A stretch of DNA of 62,328 nt from Spirochaetia bacterium (GTDB lineage: Bacteria > Spirochaetota > Leptospiria > Leptospirales > Leptonemataceae). The DNA lies in NCBI GenBank assembly GCA_021413825.1, contig JAIOPQ010000026.1:1-62328 (forward strand), in the 5' to 3' direction. A program made the translations under genes and the position numbers. Shown one piece after another: positions 34,354-42,528 of the stretch. Each line of letters begins with the position of its first letter. Positions within the stretch are counted from its first letter, which is position 1. The notes beneath the pieces were generated by a model. That model was not told the DNA's origin. It made no database searches and saw only the letters and a program-made list of their open reading frames with translations.

Positions 34354-34998
34354 ATGGGGGCAATCATAAATCGCCCGGTGCGCATTCTTATTTGTTCTGC
34401 AATACTCGAAGAGCAAGAACTACTGAGCGGTTTGTCCACACCCGGGATTCAGATTGTCCCAATTGTATGCGGAGTGGGGAACGTTTCAGCGGCCATTGCC
34501 CTGACTGAATATCTTCAGAGGAATGATGCGCCAGATGAAATATTGTTCGTGGGTTCTGCGGGCACATACTCTGCCGGACTGGATCAGTTTAAGTCCGGAG
34601 TTTCCAACGTTTTCTTTCAGCGCGAACTTGCCGTGGAAAGGGGCGACAGCCAGCGGCCTTCGCTCATGCCAGCGTTTGCAGAAACGCGCCAGGGATCGAT
34701 TGCGGCGGGCCTGGCGAAATATCTCCATGCATTGACTGGAAGTACCAACTGTCCGGATTCGATTACTCTCATCAACCCGGCCGGATTATTCCAGGAAATT
34801 GCATTTGAGAATATGGAATGCTTCGGGCTCGGACTTGTCGCAAACAAAATGAACGTTCCGTTCACAGCTTTTTTTGCGCTCACCAACAGCGTTGGACCTG
34901 CCGGTTCAGAATCCTGGCGCCGGAATTACAAAAACTATTCCGAGCAATTGCAAATGGGCATTGTTCGCTACGTTACGTCGCTTCACAAATCGATTTAA
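34354..34998 (+). CDS. Nucleoside phosphorylase-family protein (MTA/SAH nucleosidase- or futalosine hydrolase-like)
   Basis: Short (214 residues) member of the PNP/UDP phosphorylase superfamily. The N-terminal strands VRILICSAILEEQELLSGL and QIVPIVCGVGNVSAAIALTE contain the Gly loop. EILFVGSAGTYSAG fits the second Gly motif. ENMECFGLGLVANKMNVPFT is the conserved methionine/glutamate motif that binds the ribose (normally E-M-E), and FFALTNSVGPAGSESWRRN the C-terminal Asn/Asp-type helix start, where an Asp is common and here Asn is present. Relatives hydrolyse methylthioadenosine, SAH or futalosine. Which one applies cannot be told, and the missing Asp leaves activity uncertain. Confidence 0.7.
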   Translation: MGAIINRPVRILICSAILEEQELLSGLSTPGIQIVPIVCGVGNVSAAIALTEYLQRNDAPDEILFVGSAGTYSAGLDQFKSGVSNVFFQRELAVERGDSQRPSLMPAFAETRQGSIAAGLAKYLHALTGSTNCPDSITLINPAGLFQEIAFENMECFGLGLVANKMNVPFTAFFALTNSVGPAGSESWRRNYKNYSEQLQMGIVRYVTSLHKSI

Positions 34999-35062
34999 AA
35001 AAAACCAAATCTAAAAACGCCTGCACCTTTCATTTCACACCTGTGCCGAGACGATACAGAGT

Positions 35063-35398
35063 ATGCAGGCAATTATGTTAGAAAAAACGCAATATCAGAT
35101 TCGTCTAACCGTGGCAGTATACCGGGACAAGAAACTCGTTTATCGTAATGAAATGACGCTTCCCACAATTTATGACAGACGTTCTGAATGTAGGGCCCAT
35201 GTGAAAAAAGAGATCGAGAATCGCCTGCGTAATTCCAATTTCTTTATTTCGCCACGTGTGGATTTTGATCTGGTCCGTTATACGGAAGAAGCCACCTGCA
35301 ATACGTATCTCCGCTATCGAATCATTGAGCGGGAAGCTGCTGTGGTTGGGCAAAAAGACTTTGACCATTCCGGCTTATCCTTGAATCAGGATGCATGA
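35063..35398 (+). CDS. Small hypothetical protein, coupled to next gene
   Basis: A 111-residue basic protein without signal or membrane segment. The sequence alternates beta-like stretches (TQYQIRLTVAVYRDKKLVYR, FFISPRVDFDLVRYTEEATC) with a helical Arg/Lys-rich part (SECRAHVKKEIENRLRNSN). I do not recognise a family. Two starts are possible, ATG 35063 and ATG 35075; the latter has AGG with five bases of spacing and may be the true one. The stop overlaps the ATG of the 495-residue protein (ATGA), which suggests the two products are made together and may interact. Confidence 0.65.
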   Translation: MQAIMLEKTQYQIRLTVAVYRDKKLVYRNEMTLPTIYDRRSECRAHVKKEIENRLRNSNFFISPRVDFDLVRYTEEATCNTYLRYRIIEREAAVVGQKDFDHSGLSLNQDA

Positions 35399-36882
35399 CA
35401 GCGGCGATAGCCGACGAGTTAACAAGGCACAAACAAGCCTACCTTCAGCTTTTCAAATCCGTCCTTTCTAAGCGCCCGCTGGATCAGGCTGGGCGTGATG
35501 CGCTTATGCGCCGCCTATCGGATCACATGAACTCAGTCATTAAGACCCCTGACGACCTGATTCCGCGCATCCCGGAGTTTGCAGGGATGCTCGGGGTCAA
35601 TCAACAGACCCTGGCCACGTTTATTGGAACCAATTTCCTGCAGGCACTTCAGTTTGTTCAAAAGCAGCAAGCGCAGGTTCAAAGTCAGGCCCCAGCACCG
35701 GTTCAACCTGCGGCCAAAAAGTCCGGAAGCTTCCTTGTAGAAATTATTCACTTCTGTCCTCCTCAACTTCCGAGCGGCTCTAAGTTCATAACCGCTGACA
35801 CAGGATTCTTAAAACTGATCACGCCGCAGGGTGAAGTCCAATCACAGAGCTTTCTGGCCAGTGGAGAGAGTGGCGGGGTTGTAGAAGTCAACTTTGATGC
35901 ACAGGCACAGCCGCAGGTAACTGATACGACCGGGGCTCCCCCGGTGCGTGCTGCTCAACCCGCAGCGCAGGCTCCAAGGCCGGCTCCAAGGCCGGCTCCA
36001 TCCGGCGAGAAATCGATTCTACAGGAGATGCTCGAACGTTTTGGTTCAAGCATTGATATTCCAGGCAAACTTGTTTTGCGCGATTATGGAAGTGATGAGC
36101 CAGACGATGAAGAAGAAGTAGAGGAAGAGGCAGAAGTTGCGGCAGCGCCGACGCAAGGCGCACCGACCCCGCAAAAGACAAGTACGCCGCAACCCTCTAA
36201 AAGAGAAATTTCGATTCTAAGAGAGATTCTTGATAAATTTGGCAACATGCTCGACATTCCGGAGAAACTTGTCCCGCGCTCTTTTGCAGACGAAAACGCA
36301 GAAGATGATTTTGATTCCGAAGAAGAAGAATCGGAAGATGCGCAGATGGAAGGGCATGTGCCCGTTGTGGAAACGGAAGTACCGTTCAGTTTCGCCAATT
36401 ATCTAGATACTCTAAAAAAGATCCAGGATTTTCAGACCAGTCAGGACCAGGACGGCTATCGCAAGTGGCTGATGACGGTTGCAAGCATCGAGTCAAAAGT
36501 GCTCGTGGCAGTTCGCAATTTTGAGAAGAAAGAAAAAGCAGGGATGCCTATTAACTGGCAGGATGAATACTACAGCCTGGCTAATCGACTTGCTGCAGAA
36601 ATGAATTACATTGGTCGCGTTCATCGACATCTGAAGAAACTCGCAAACGTCCACTCTATCTGGAATGCGTTGATGCAAGTTGCGCGCACGGCGGCACCTG
36701 CACAGATGGAAGATCTCAAACGACTCTGGCCACAAATCAAGTTGCTGTTTGATGAAGGCGGAAGTGAATCCACGTTGAATTCACGCTTACAGATCTTGCT
36801 GCTTGCAGTTCCTGATCCGGACCGTAAGGACAAAATAAAATCGATTCTGGCTCCATATCTGAAACAGCTCTCCGGTCTTTAG
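35395..36882 (+). CDS. Hypothetical acidic-linker protein with duplicated motif
   Basis: The 495-residue cytoplasmic-looking protein is of unknown family. Residues 1-105 are helical, with SDHMNSVIKTPDDLIPRIPE; a beta-rich part lies at about 110-175; then a Pro/Ala linker. Two copies of a helix-turn block follow: KSILQEMLERFGSSIDIPGK with LVLRDYG, and EISILREILDKFGNMLDIPE with KLVPRSF. Each is trailed by a run of Asp/Glu (DEPDDEEEVEEEAEV; DDFDSEEEESEDAQ). The C-terminal 150 residues are helical (NYIGRVHRHLKKLANVHSIW, VPDPDRKDKIKSILAPYLKQ). The Pro/Ala linker is encoded partly by a 12-base tandem repeat. The start overlaps the previous stop, and the end overlaps the convergent SGNH gene by 4 bases. 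Confidence 0.75.
   Translation: MTAAIADELTRHKQAYLQLFKSVLSKRPLDQAGRDALMRRLSDHMNSVIKTPDDLIPRIPEFAGMLGVNQQTLATFIGTNFLQALQFVQKQQAQVQSQAPAPVQPAAKKSGSFLVEIIHFCPPQLPSGSKFITADTGFLKLITPQGEVQSQSFLASGESGGVVEVNFDAQAQPQVTDTTGAPPVRAAQPAAQAPRPAPRPAPSGEKSILQEMLERFGSSIDIPGKLVLRDYGSDEPDDEEEVEEEAEVAAAPTQGAPTPQKTSTPQPSKREISILREILDKFGNMLDIPEKLVPRSFADENAEDDFDSEEEESEDAQMEGHVPVVETEVPFSFANYLDTLKKIQDFQTSQDQDGYRKWLMTVASIESKVLVAVRNFEKKEKAGMPINWQDEYYSLANRLAAEMNYIGRVHRHLKKLANVHSIWNALMQVARTAAPAQMEDLKRLWPQIKLLFDEGGSESTLNSRLQILLLAVPDPDRKDKIKSILAPYLKQLSGL
35970..36000 (+). repeat. 12-base tandem repeat (GGCTCCAAGGCC), about 2.6 copies
   Basis: Two full copies of GGCTCCAAGGCC at 35970-35981 and 35982-35993 are followed by GGCTCCA. 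The unit is a multiple of three and encodes Ala-Pro-Arg-Pro in the linker of the 495-residue protein, so copy-number changes would keep the frame. It is short but could be a variable-number locus. Confidence 0.8.
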
Positions 36883-38027
36883 TCTTTCAGAACCGTTGCC
36901 AGTCGTTTTGAAACCACTGCATGTCCTTGTTCGTTTAGATGGCCATCTCCGGGAAAATAGAGTGAGTTTGGACTTTGCGCAAGATCCTGGCGCAGATCTA
37001 TCAAGGACGCGCTACCCGGTAGGATGGACTCACGAATCAATTCCACCATAGGATTCAGTTTCACTCCGTCTGCTCCACCGATGACTGCTCCACCGGGCGC
37101 GAATACCTGCTTTGCCGGCAGATATACAATATGGATTTTAGCCTGCGGCTGCAGTTCCTGAAATTCCTCAATCATCTGGCGGATAGCATTTTGAAATCCT
37201 GTAGCACGCCTGGACCAATCCGGATCTTTTCTCAGTTCTGCAAGGGACTTGAATCTGTAAAAGCCAAACTGTCCGCCATATTCTTGTTCTGGATCCGCAA
37301 GGGATTTGATTTTTCCAAACTTCTCCAGTGCTTCCATGTGATTCAGAAGAGGGCCGGCCGGCTCCCTGCCTGGTTTGTAATACTTGATTGGAAGGCGTTG
37401 ACCGCGCGCAGCAAACGCAGCGCGCTTAATAATTCTAAAGGGAGAAGAGTCGCGAATGAAACGCGTAAGCGATCCAGGTGGAATGGGTCCAAGACCCCGG
37501 GGATGCGATGCAACCATTCGATTTCCCTTGAGTTCAATGAATGGAAGAAACTCGTCCTGATCTTTCAGATCGTTATCGAATAGTTGGACCAGAATGGCTC
37601 GGTACTGTCGCTCTTTGAGAAAGTGCCGTCCACGCAAGATGTAATACCATGGGAATCCACCGTGGATTCCGGCGTTGTCAGTGGTAATGCCGGCCAGGGT
37701 TCCAGACAGAATTGGAAATGATTTCTCGATTTCAACGCCCCAGCCTTCTGCAAATGAATCGCCAAAGAAGATTGCTTCTGCTTTGCCATCGCTCGCTTCC
37801 GAGCCTCGGAGGCCGCGGTCTGTAATGTGCACACTGGTCCGGTATTCTTCGGAAGCTGCCACTCCATCTCGATTTTCGTAGAATGAATAGATCATCGCTG
37901 GATCATCACCGCGGACCAGAACCCTTTCGCGATCGACGGCGCTGAGGATGACCCAGGCGATTAAAAATAGGATTACAATTGGTACGATTGTGAATGCAGC
38001 TTTGCGTCCACGAGACAATTCATTCAT
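36879..38027 (-). CDS. Membrane-anchored SGNH/GDSL-like hydrolase
   Basis: The 382-residue protein has an N-terminal signal anchor (IVPIVILFLIAWVILSAV). An SGNH-type fold follows: AEAIFFGDSFAEGWGVEIEK carries the GDS nucleophile block, TTDNAGIHGGFPWYYILRG the Gly/Asn block, VQLFDNDLKDQDEF the third, and LYFPGDGHLNEQGHAVVSKR the catalytic Asp and His (DGHLNEQGH). Such enzymes hydrolyse or transfer ester groups on lipids or extracellular glycans. The catalytic side should be periplasmic. It may act on the same class of acyl substrates as the MBOAT cluster upstream, but no operon link exists because it is on the other strand. Confidence 0.8.
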   Translation of the reverse strand: MNELSRGRKAAFTIVPIVILFLIAWVILSAVDRERVLVRGDDPAMIYSFYENRDGVAASEEYRTSVHITDRGLRGSEASDGKAEAIFFGDSFAEGWGVEIEKSFPILSGTLAGITTDNAGIHGGFPWYYILRGRHFLKERQYRAILVQLFDNDLKDQDEFLPFIELKGNRMVASHPRGLGPIPPGSLTRFIRDSSPFRIIKRAAFAARGQRLPIKYYKPGREPAGPLLNHMEALEKFGKIKSLADPEQEYGGQFGFYRFKSLAELRKDPDWSRRATGFQNAIRQMIEEFQELQPQAKIHIVYLPAKQVFAPGGAVIGGADGVKLNPMVELIRESILPGSASLIDLRQDLAQSPNSLYFPGDGHLNEQGHAVVSKRLATVLKD

Positions 38028-38096
38028 TCTTCCAGGGTCCCGATGATCAGAGCGAATTCAAGCAATTTGCAGCCGCGTAGGGTTTTCCTGCCATCC

Positions 38097-38144
38097 TTCC
38101 AGGGTCCCCCTGGACGGAGCCCTTTCAATCGATTTTGAAAGGGC
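38097..38144. terminator. Two inverted repeats; possible terminator or processing hairpins
   Basis: TCCAGGG (38098-38104) pairs with CCCTGGA (38108-38114). Directly after it, GCCCTTTCAA (38119-38128) pairs perfectly with TTGAAAGGGC (38135-38144) around a 6-base loop. They lie downstream of the small lipoprotein gene (read leftward) and upstream of the SGNH gene. A weak T-rich tract occurs on neither side, so a Rho-independent terminator is possible but not certain. The 12-mer TTCCAGGGTCCC also occurs at 38030-38041. Confidence 0.5.
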
Positions 38145-38184
38145 CCGATTCCAAGTTTTCGTCATCTTTGAGACGAGTAAGGGC

Positions 38185-38583
38185 TTAATTCTGAACGCAA
38201 CCAATTGAACTTGCAGTTGATGTGCAAGTATATGACCGATTGTTCGCGAAAGTGAACGTTGACGTTGTGCAGTTCGTTGTTGCGGGTGCGTTGAAACTGA
38301 TTGAATAAGTTCCAGCGCTAACGGATAGGGCACTTGCGCTGCTTCCCGTCGCAGTCGCGGGAGTCGATGCCGCGGCAGTTGCCGTGCAACCTGAACCCGA
38401 ATGTAGCCCATAGGTTTCTGTGCCGCCAGATGTGTTGCGCATTGTGATAGAAGGATTCCTAGAACTTGCAGCAAGCAGCGCGAGTAGCAATAGCGTGTCG
38501 TCTGAGGATTCTTCTTTCTTTGCCGGGCAAGCAGCCAGAAGCAGCGTTGAAGAGAGAATGAGTAGTGTTGTTAGTTGTTTCAT
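38185..38583 (-). CDS. Small Ser/Thr-rich lipoprotein
   Basis: A 132-residue product if started at the ATG at 38583, which gives a textbook lipoprotein signal MKQLTTLLILSSTLLLAAC. The longer frame from 38613 adds ten residues before it and is less likely. After the lipidated Cys a charged PAKKEESSDD stretch precedes DTLLLLALLAAS, a hydrophobic element common in Leptospira lipoproteins. The rest is low-complexity Ser/Thr/Ala (ATAAASTPATATGSSASALS) followed by a small beta domain with paired Cys (APATTNCTTSTFTFANNRSY then TCTSTASSIGCVQN). No family recognised; probably surface or periplasmic. Confidence 0.68.
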   Translation of the reverse strand: MKQLTTLLILSSTLLLAACPAKKEESSDDTLLLLALLAASSRNPSITMRNTSGGTETYGLHSGSGCTATAAASTPATATGSSASALSVSAGTYSISFNAPATTNCTTSTFTFANNRSYTCTSTASSIGCVQN

Positions 38584-38794
38584 GCACCACGATGAGTGAA
38601 TCCACAGTCGCATGCAAATAGAGATATGGAAACTCGGATATTTTTTTTATACCCGAGTACGGTTAATAGTCCGTAACGAAAAATAAAAAATACTCCAAAA
38701 AAATTGAGAGAATCAACGCGCGAATGTGTAGCAGAAAAAACGATTACGGCAATGGTATCAATGCAATGGCATCCTGTTGAATCTCCCGGTACGC

Positions 38795-40231
38795 TTAGCT
38801 GCGAACGTCCAGGGATTTGCGATATTCGGTGGGAGTCATCATAGTGATCTCCTTAAAGACCAGATTAAAACGAGATTTTGAATTGAAACCAGACTTAAAA
38901 GCAACATCGAGCGTATTTGCATCCGGATGTTCTTTGAAAAGTCGGATTGCCTCTTCCACCCGGTACACATTCAGCAACTGCGGAAAGGTTACTCTAAGTT
39001 TACTATTAATCAATTCAGATAGGATATACGGCTCAACTCCCAGACTTTGTGCTACGCGACTCAGGGTAAGATCTTCATCGAGATGGACTCGCTCATTTTC
39101 AAACAGGGATTGGGCCTTCAGCAGCAAATCCTCAGCCCCCGAATGATCCAGCGCATATTTTCGCAGTGCATTGCCGCCTACCGGGTGGGCCCGCGGGGTT
39201 TTCTTTGGACGAATCGAATTCTCGCGAATGAACAGGAGGGTTAGTGGACCATGCGCGCGGCTTGCCGGAACTGTTCTGGTTACAATCCGGAACTGTCGTT
39301 TCATGTCTGGAGCTATGCCAGGCAGATCCAATTCCACTTCATCAGGATGTTCATTCGTTAACGTTGTGCGGAACTGTGGCAGAATTGTCTGAATTACATC
39401 CCCCCGCATATCATTGGGGTTGCGGAAGTACGCTCCGAATAAGTGTGATGCAACTCGATTATGATCTATTATCCGCCCCCTTGCGTCCAGGGCAAACGTG
39501 CCCTCCATGTACTCAAACATTCTATCGCGAGAAACGGGCGTGAGATCGAGCATTTGAAGTCTTGTTACGCCCACGAAAAGTACCATTCCCATTACGGAAA
39601 ATGACATTGGCGTATAGTCGACGCCGGGCCACGGCGTAAGGTTGAAATGATACAGGATATTTCCTGTCCAGGAGAGCATGAATCCCGCAAGAATCATGAG
39701 ACTCTGTTTTCTGTAGATTCCGTCGTAGACGATTGCGTTTACGATCATTACAACAACGCAAGCTGCTAACAGGAAATATGCATACGCGAGAAAAACCCAG
39801 TGAAAGGTCCCCGTGCGGAATATCATTACATTGGTCACCGGATCAATCTCGGAAAAAGACGACCAGATGAGTCCGTGATGTTCGTTTGTCCATGCCAGAA
39901 CAATAGTGACCGCTGGAATAATCCAGAGACCTATCATAATAGGTCTGGAAATCAGTTCAGCTCTACCGCTGAGTTGCATTACATACAGAAATGCAAACGC
40001 CGGCACCGTGAACGCACCCATATCACAAATGGTGCTCCAAAGAATCTTTGTCTCCTTTGTGGCAGCCATAAGCTCAGCCGCTCCGGCAAGGCCCCAGAAA
40101 GTTGCGGCAAAGAGTAAGCCAATGATATATGTGCCACCTGGCAGGCGTATGCGTGACCATACAATGGCAAGACAGACTAGCGATATTGTGCCGGTTACGA
40201 GCTGGACAAGTCCAAGGGTTGTGAGTATCAT
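38795..40231 (-). CDS. Membrane-tethered AraC-type regulator (7TM, PAS-like, HTH)
   Basis: The 478-residue protein has seven hydrophobic helices in residues 1-225 with the pattern of the histidine-kinase N-terminal 7TM domain (TFWGLAGAAELMAATKETKI, LSWTGNILYHFNLTPWPGVD). A PAS-like region follows (MFEYMEGTFALDARGRIIDH then NRVASHLFG, about 245-340). The C-terminal domain is AraC-type DNA-binding (LTLSRVAQSLGVEPYILSEL, TLDVAFKSGFNSKSRFNLVF followed by KEITMMTPTEYRKSL). It should sense a membrane or lipophilic signal and regulate transcription directly from the membrane, without a kinase or receiver. It starts one base after the ankyrin-lipoprotein stop and is likely cotranscribed with it. Target genes are unknown. 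Confidence 0.85.
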   Translation of the reverse strand: MILTTLGLVQLVTGTISLVCLAIVWSRIRLPGGTYIIGLLFAATFWGLAGAAELMAATKETKILWSTICDMGAFTVPAFAFLYVMQLSGRAELISRPIMIGLWIIPAVTIVLAWTNEHHGLIWSSFSEIDPVTNVMIFRTGTFHWVFLAYAYFLLAACVVVMIVNAIVYDGIYRKQSLMILAGFMLSWTGNILYHFNLTPWPGVDYTPMSFSVMGMVLFVGVTRLQMLDLTPVSRDRMFEYMEGTFALDARGRIIDHNRVASHLFGAYFRNPNDMRGDVIQTILPQFRTTLTNEHPDEVELDLPGIAPDMKRQFRIVTRTVPASRAHGPLTLLFIRENSIRPKKTPRAHPVGGNALRKYALDHSGAEDLLLKAQSLFENERVHLDEDLTLSRVAQSLGVEPYILSELINSKLRVTFPQLLNVYRVEEAIRLFKEHPDANTLDVAFKSGFNSKSRFNLVFKEITMMTPTEYRKSLDVRS

Positions 40232-40232
40232 T

Positions 40233-41591
40233 TTATGGCATCGTCCTGAGCTGTAGTAATTTGGAGAGTTCAGTTCGACCCAGGTCCCGGGAGATTCTCA
40301 TGCTATCATAACCCCGAAACGTTTTGCGCGCAGGATCGGCTCCTCGTTCCAGCAAATAAATAACAACCTTTCTTCTATCGTACACGATTGCAAGCTGAAG
40401 CAGAGTCAGACCACCCCATCGTGCCGAATAGCCCGTCACATTTCCCGATTCATCAACTTCTTCTGGATTGGACTTGATCTGATCGATGTGCTGAATGACT
40501 CCGCATTTGGCTTCCCGCAGACAGATGGTTTTCTGATTTTCGTTGTTTGTGCGAAATCGATTCGTCGGATTTTTAGAATTCAGGTAGGTTTCAAGCACAG
40601 CCAGATCTTCCTGCTGAACTGCTCGCACAATCTCGGCCGGATGAAAGTGCATGGAGCCAGCTTCCAGATAGCTACCTCCCTTGCTCTCCAGGTACTCAAT
40701 GCTCTCAAGGCACCTGCCGTACATTGCTTCACTTGCGGTTACTCCGTCACACCAGCCAATCTGACCCATCGGAGTCCAACCCAGGTCATTTACAGCGTTG
40801 ATGTCGAAGCCATATGATTCCACAAGCAATCGCATGATAGAAACGCGCGCGACCCGTGCTGCATGGTGGAGTAAATTATTCCCGGCCTCTGTTTTTTGAG
40901 ATAGATCAATGCACTTAGTCTCCAAACATTTCCTAAATTCCGCATAACGGCCCTCTTCAATCATGGCCAGGGTTTCCTCAGGGATCGTTGCTACAAACCT
41001 GTCATCGTGGTACAAATCGAATCCGACCATGCCAACAACAAAATCGAGCAGTTCCCCTGGATTAAATTCGAAGCGAGCTCCGACCAGAAACCCCGCAGTA
41101 AACCCGACGCGCGTCAACTGTGACGGCGGACGTTCAAGGCCTGGTTTGTTTTTGGAAATCCAATTTACGTGGAGTGATTTAGCCCGATCCATACCCAGGA
41201 TCACAGAGGAATCCTCCAGGTACGTTAGCCCCACAGTCTCACCAAGGTTTGACCAGGCCGATGGCCCGTTTCGATTTCCCAGATCAATGGCTGGTATATA
41301 CTTTGGTATGGGGATGTTTCCAGAGCTACAGTGTTCGCCTTCCATCACGCATTCTCGCGTCAGGAAAATTCCCTCCTTGTGAAGACCAAGGCCCAGGGGG
41401 CCTGCGTACATCTTGCCTCCGTAGGCATTCAATACAACGGTTGCTGTTGCGATATCAGACAGGTCTGCCCCACGGTTCTTCAGATATGCCACGGACTTCG
41501 AGATTCCAGAGGCACAGTCAATCATCAGGATTAGAACAAACAGACCGGTCATTTGGGCCAATCGCTGAGCTATCGTACTCGTTTGGCGCAT
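40233..41591 (-). CDS. Lipoprotein with C-terminal ankyrin repeats
   Basis: Started at the ATG 41591 (the frame is open to 41618), the 452-residue product has a lipoprotein-like signal ending in LILMIDC. Residues about 30-190 form an unassigned domain (VLNAYGGKMYAGPLGLGLHK). From about 205 onward there are ankyrin-type repeats: EGRYAEFRKCLETKCIDLSQ, TEAGNNLLHHAARVARVSIM, FDINAVNDLGWTPMGQIGW, and at the end GGLTLLQLAIVYDRRKVVIY followed by LLERGADPARKT. Ankyrin repeats bind proteins. Being lipidated, it should face the periplasm or the outer-membrane inner leaflet. Tight linkage to the membrane AraC regulator suggests it could modulate or report to that sensor, which is inference. Confidence 0.75.
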   Translation of the reverse strand: MRQTSTIAQRLAQMTGLFVLILMIDCASGISKSVAYLKNRGADLSDIATATVVLNAYGGKMYAGPLGLGLHKEGIFLTRECVMEGEHCSSGNIPIPKYIPAIDLGNRNGPSAWSNLGETVGLTYLEDSSVILGMDRAKSLHVNWISKNKPGLERPPSQLTRVGFTAGFLVGARFEFNPGELLDFVVGMVGFDLYHDDRFVATIPEETLAMIEEGRYAEFRKCLETKCIDLSQKTEAGNNLLHHAARVARVSIMRLLVESYGFDINAVNDLGWTPMGQIGWCDGVTASEAMYGRCLESIEYLESKGGSYLEAGSMHFHPAEIVRAVQQEDLAVLETYLNSKNPTNRFRTNNENQKTICLREAKCGVIQHIDQIKSNPEEVDESGNVTGYSARWGGLTLLQLAIVYDRRKVVIYLLERGADPARKTFRGYDSMRISRDLGRTELSKLLQLRTMP

Positions 41592-41782
41592 ATGCACGAA
41601 TAGTCCTCCTAGACCCAAACCCTGTAAATCAGGAAGTGTGGCGCACCTTTTGATTATTTAGCGAAAGTCCCGGCAATGTACCGTGCACCTTCAAAGTCGA
41701 CGCGAAAACCTCTTGCTCCTGTCCGGGGCCCTGCACATCCTACGTACATACGCGTTAGATATTTGCAATAGAAGGAGCCACT

Positions 41783-42499
41783 TTGAGTACACTCAACTAC
41801 CGATTGCGCATGGGGATTGCTGGCGTCTGGGCCGCAGTTGTAACCGTGCTGGTCTTTTTTGTCAGTTTGCTTTCCTGGGGTCACACATTTAGCGGCTGGT
41901 TGTATGCGCGGTTACTTGGCGGTGTAAGCATGCCCATCCTGGGGATTCAGCTCAGGATCATTGGTAAGGAAAACCTACCTACTCAACCTTCTGTGATTCT
42001 AATCAACCATCAATCAAATCTGGATGCTTTTTTTCTGGGGCGAATCTTCCCATGGAAGACGGTTGTAATCGCAAAACGTGAAATGCTAAAGGTTCCCCTT
42101 TTTGGGATAATACTCCTAGCTTCGAGAAATATTTTGCTTGATCGAGAAGATGCGGCCAGCGCGAAAAAAGGAATCAAGGATGCAGTAAAAGCAATCAACG
42201 AAGACAAAAATAACATCTGGATATTTCCGGAGGGAACGCGTAGCAAGGGCAAAGGTCTGGGCACGTTCAAAAAGGGCGCCTTCATAATGGCAATTGCAGC
42301 GCAGGCCCCCATCGTAGCTATTGTGAACCAGCCGATGGAGCATGTTCTTGATCCGCAAAAAAAGCTCCTGAAAGGTGGGGTGCATTATGTTAAGGTCTTA
42401 CCTGCGATTTCAACGGATGGAATGAAATTCAGAGACGCAGATCAGCTTGCAGCCAGAGTGGAGGCTCTATTTCACAACGAAATTGAGAATTTTCCGTAG
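41783..42499 (+). CDS. plsC: 1-acyl-sn-glycerol-3-phosphate acyltransferase
   Basis: Canonical PlsC of 238 residues. N-terminal membrane segment (AGVWAAVVTVLVFFVSLLSW), motif I NHQSNLDAFFLG (HX4D), the conserved block VVIAKREMLKVPLFGIILLA followed by NILLDREDAASAKKGIKDA, motif III NIWIFPEGTRSKGKGLGTFK and motif IV with APIVAIVNQPM. It acylates lysophosphatidate to phosphatidate in phospholipid synthesis. TTG start with GGAG eight bases upstream. The other PlsC-like gene (26997) is more divergent, so this copy is the better candidate for the housekeeping enzyme. It stands alone on the plus strand. Confidence 0.93.
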   Translation: MSTLNYRLRMGIAGVWAAVVTVLVFFVSLLSWGHTFSGWLYARLLGGVSMPILGIQLRIIGKENLPTQPSVILINHQSNLDAFFLGRIFPWKTVVIAKREMLKVPLFGIILLASRNILLDREDAASAKKGIKDAVKAINEDKNNIWIFPEGTRSKGKGLGTFKKGAFIMAIAAQAPIVAIVNQPMEHVLDPQKKLLKGGVHYVKVLPAISTDGMKFRDADQLAARVEALFHNEIENFP

Positions 42500-42528
42500 A
42501 TGCGCTCCGGGTCTCATTCTCTGGATGC

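Noticed and set aside
38058-38474. 138-residue minus-strand frame
   Set aside because: Overlaps the small Ser/Thr-rich lipoprotein in another frame; Gln/Arg-rich composition typical of a shadow frame.
41654-41884. 76-residue minus-strand frame ending RTGARGFRVDFEGARYIAGT
   Set aside because: The end looks somewhat protein-like and may be a gene remnant, but it overlaps the start of plsC and has no start signal or family match, so I did not call it.
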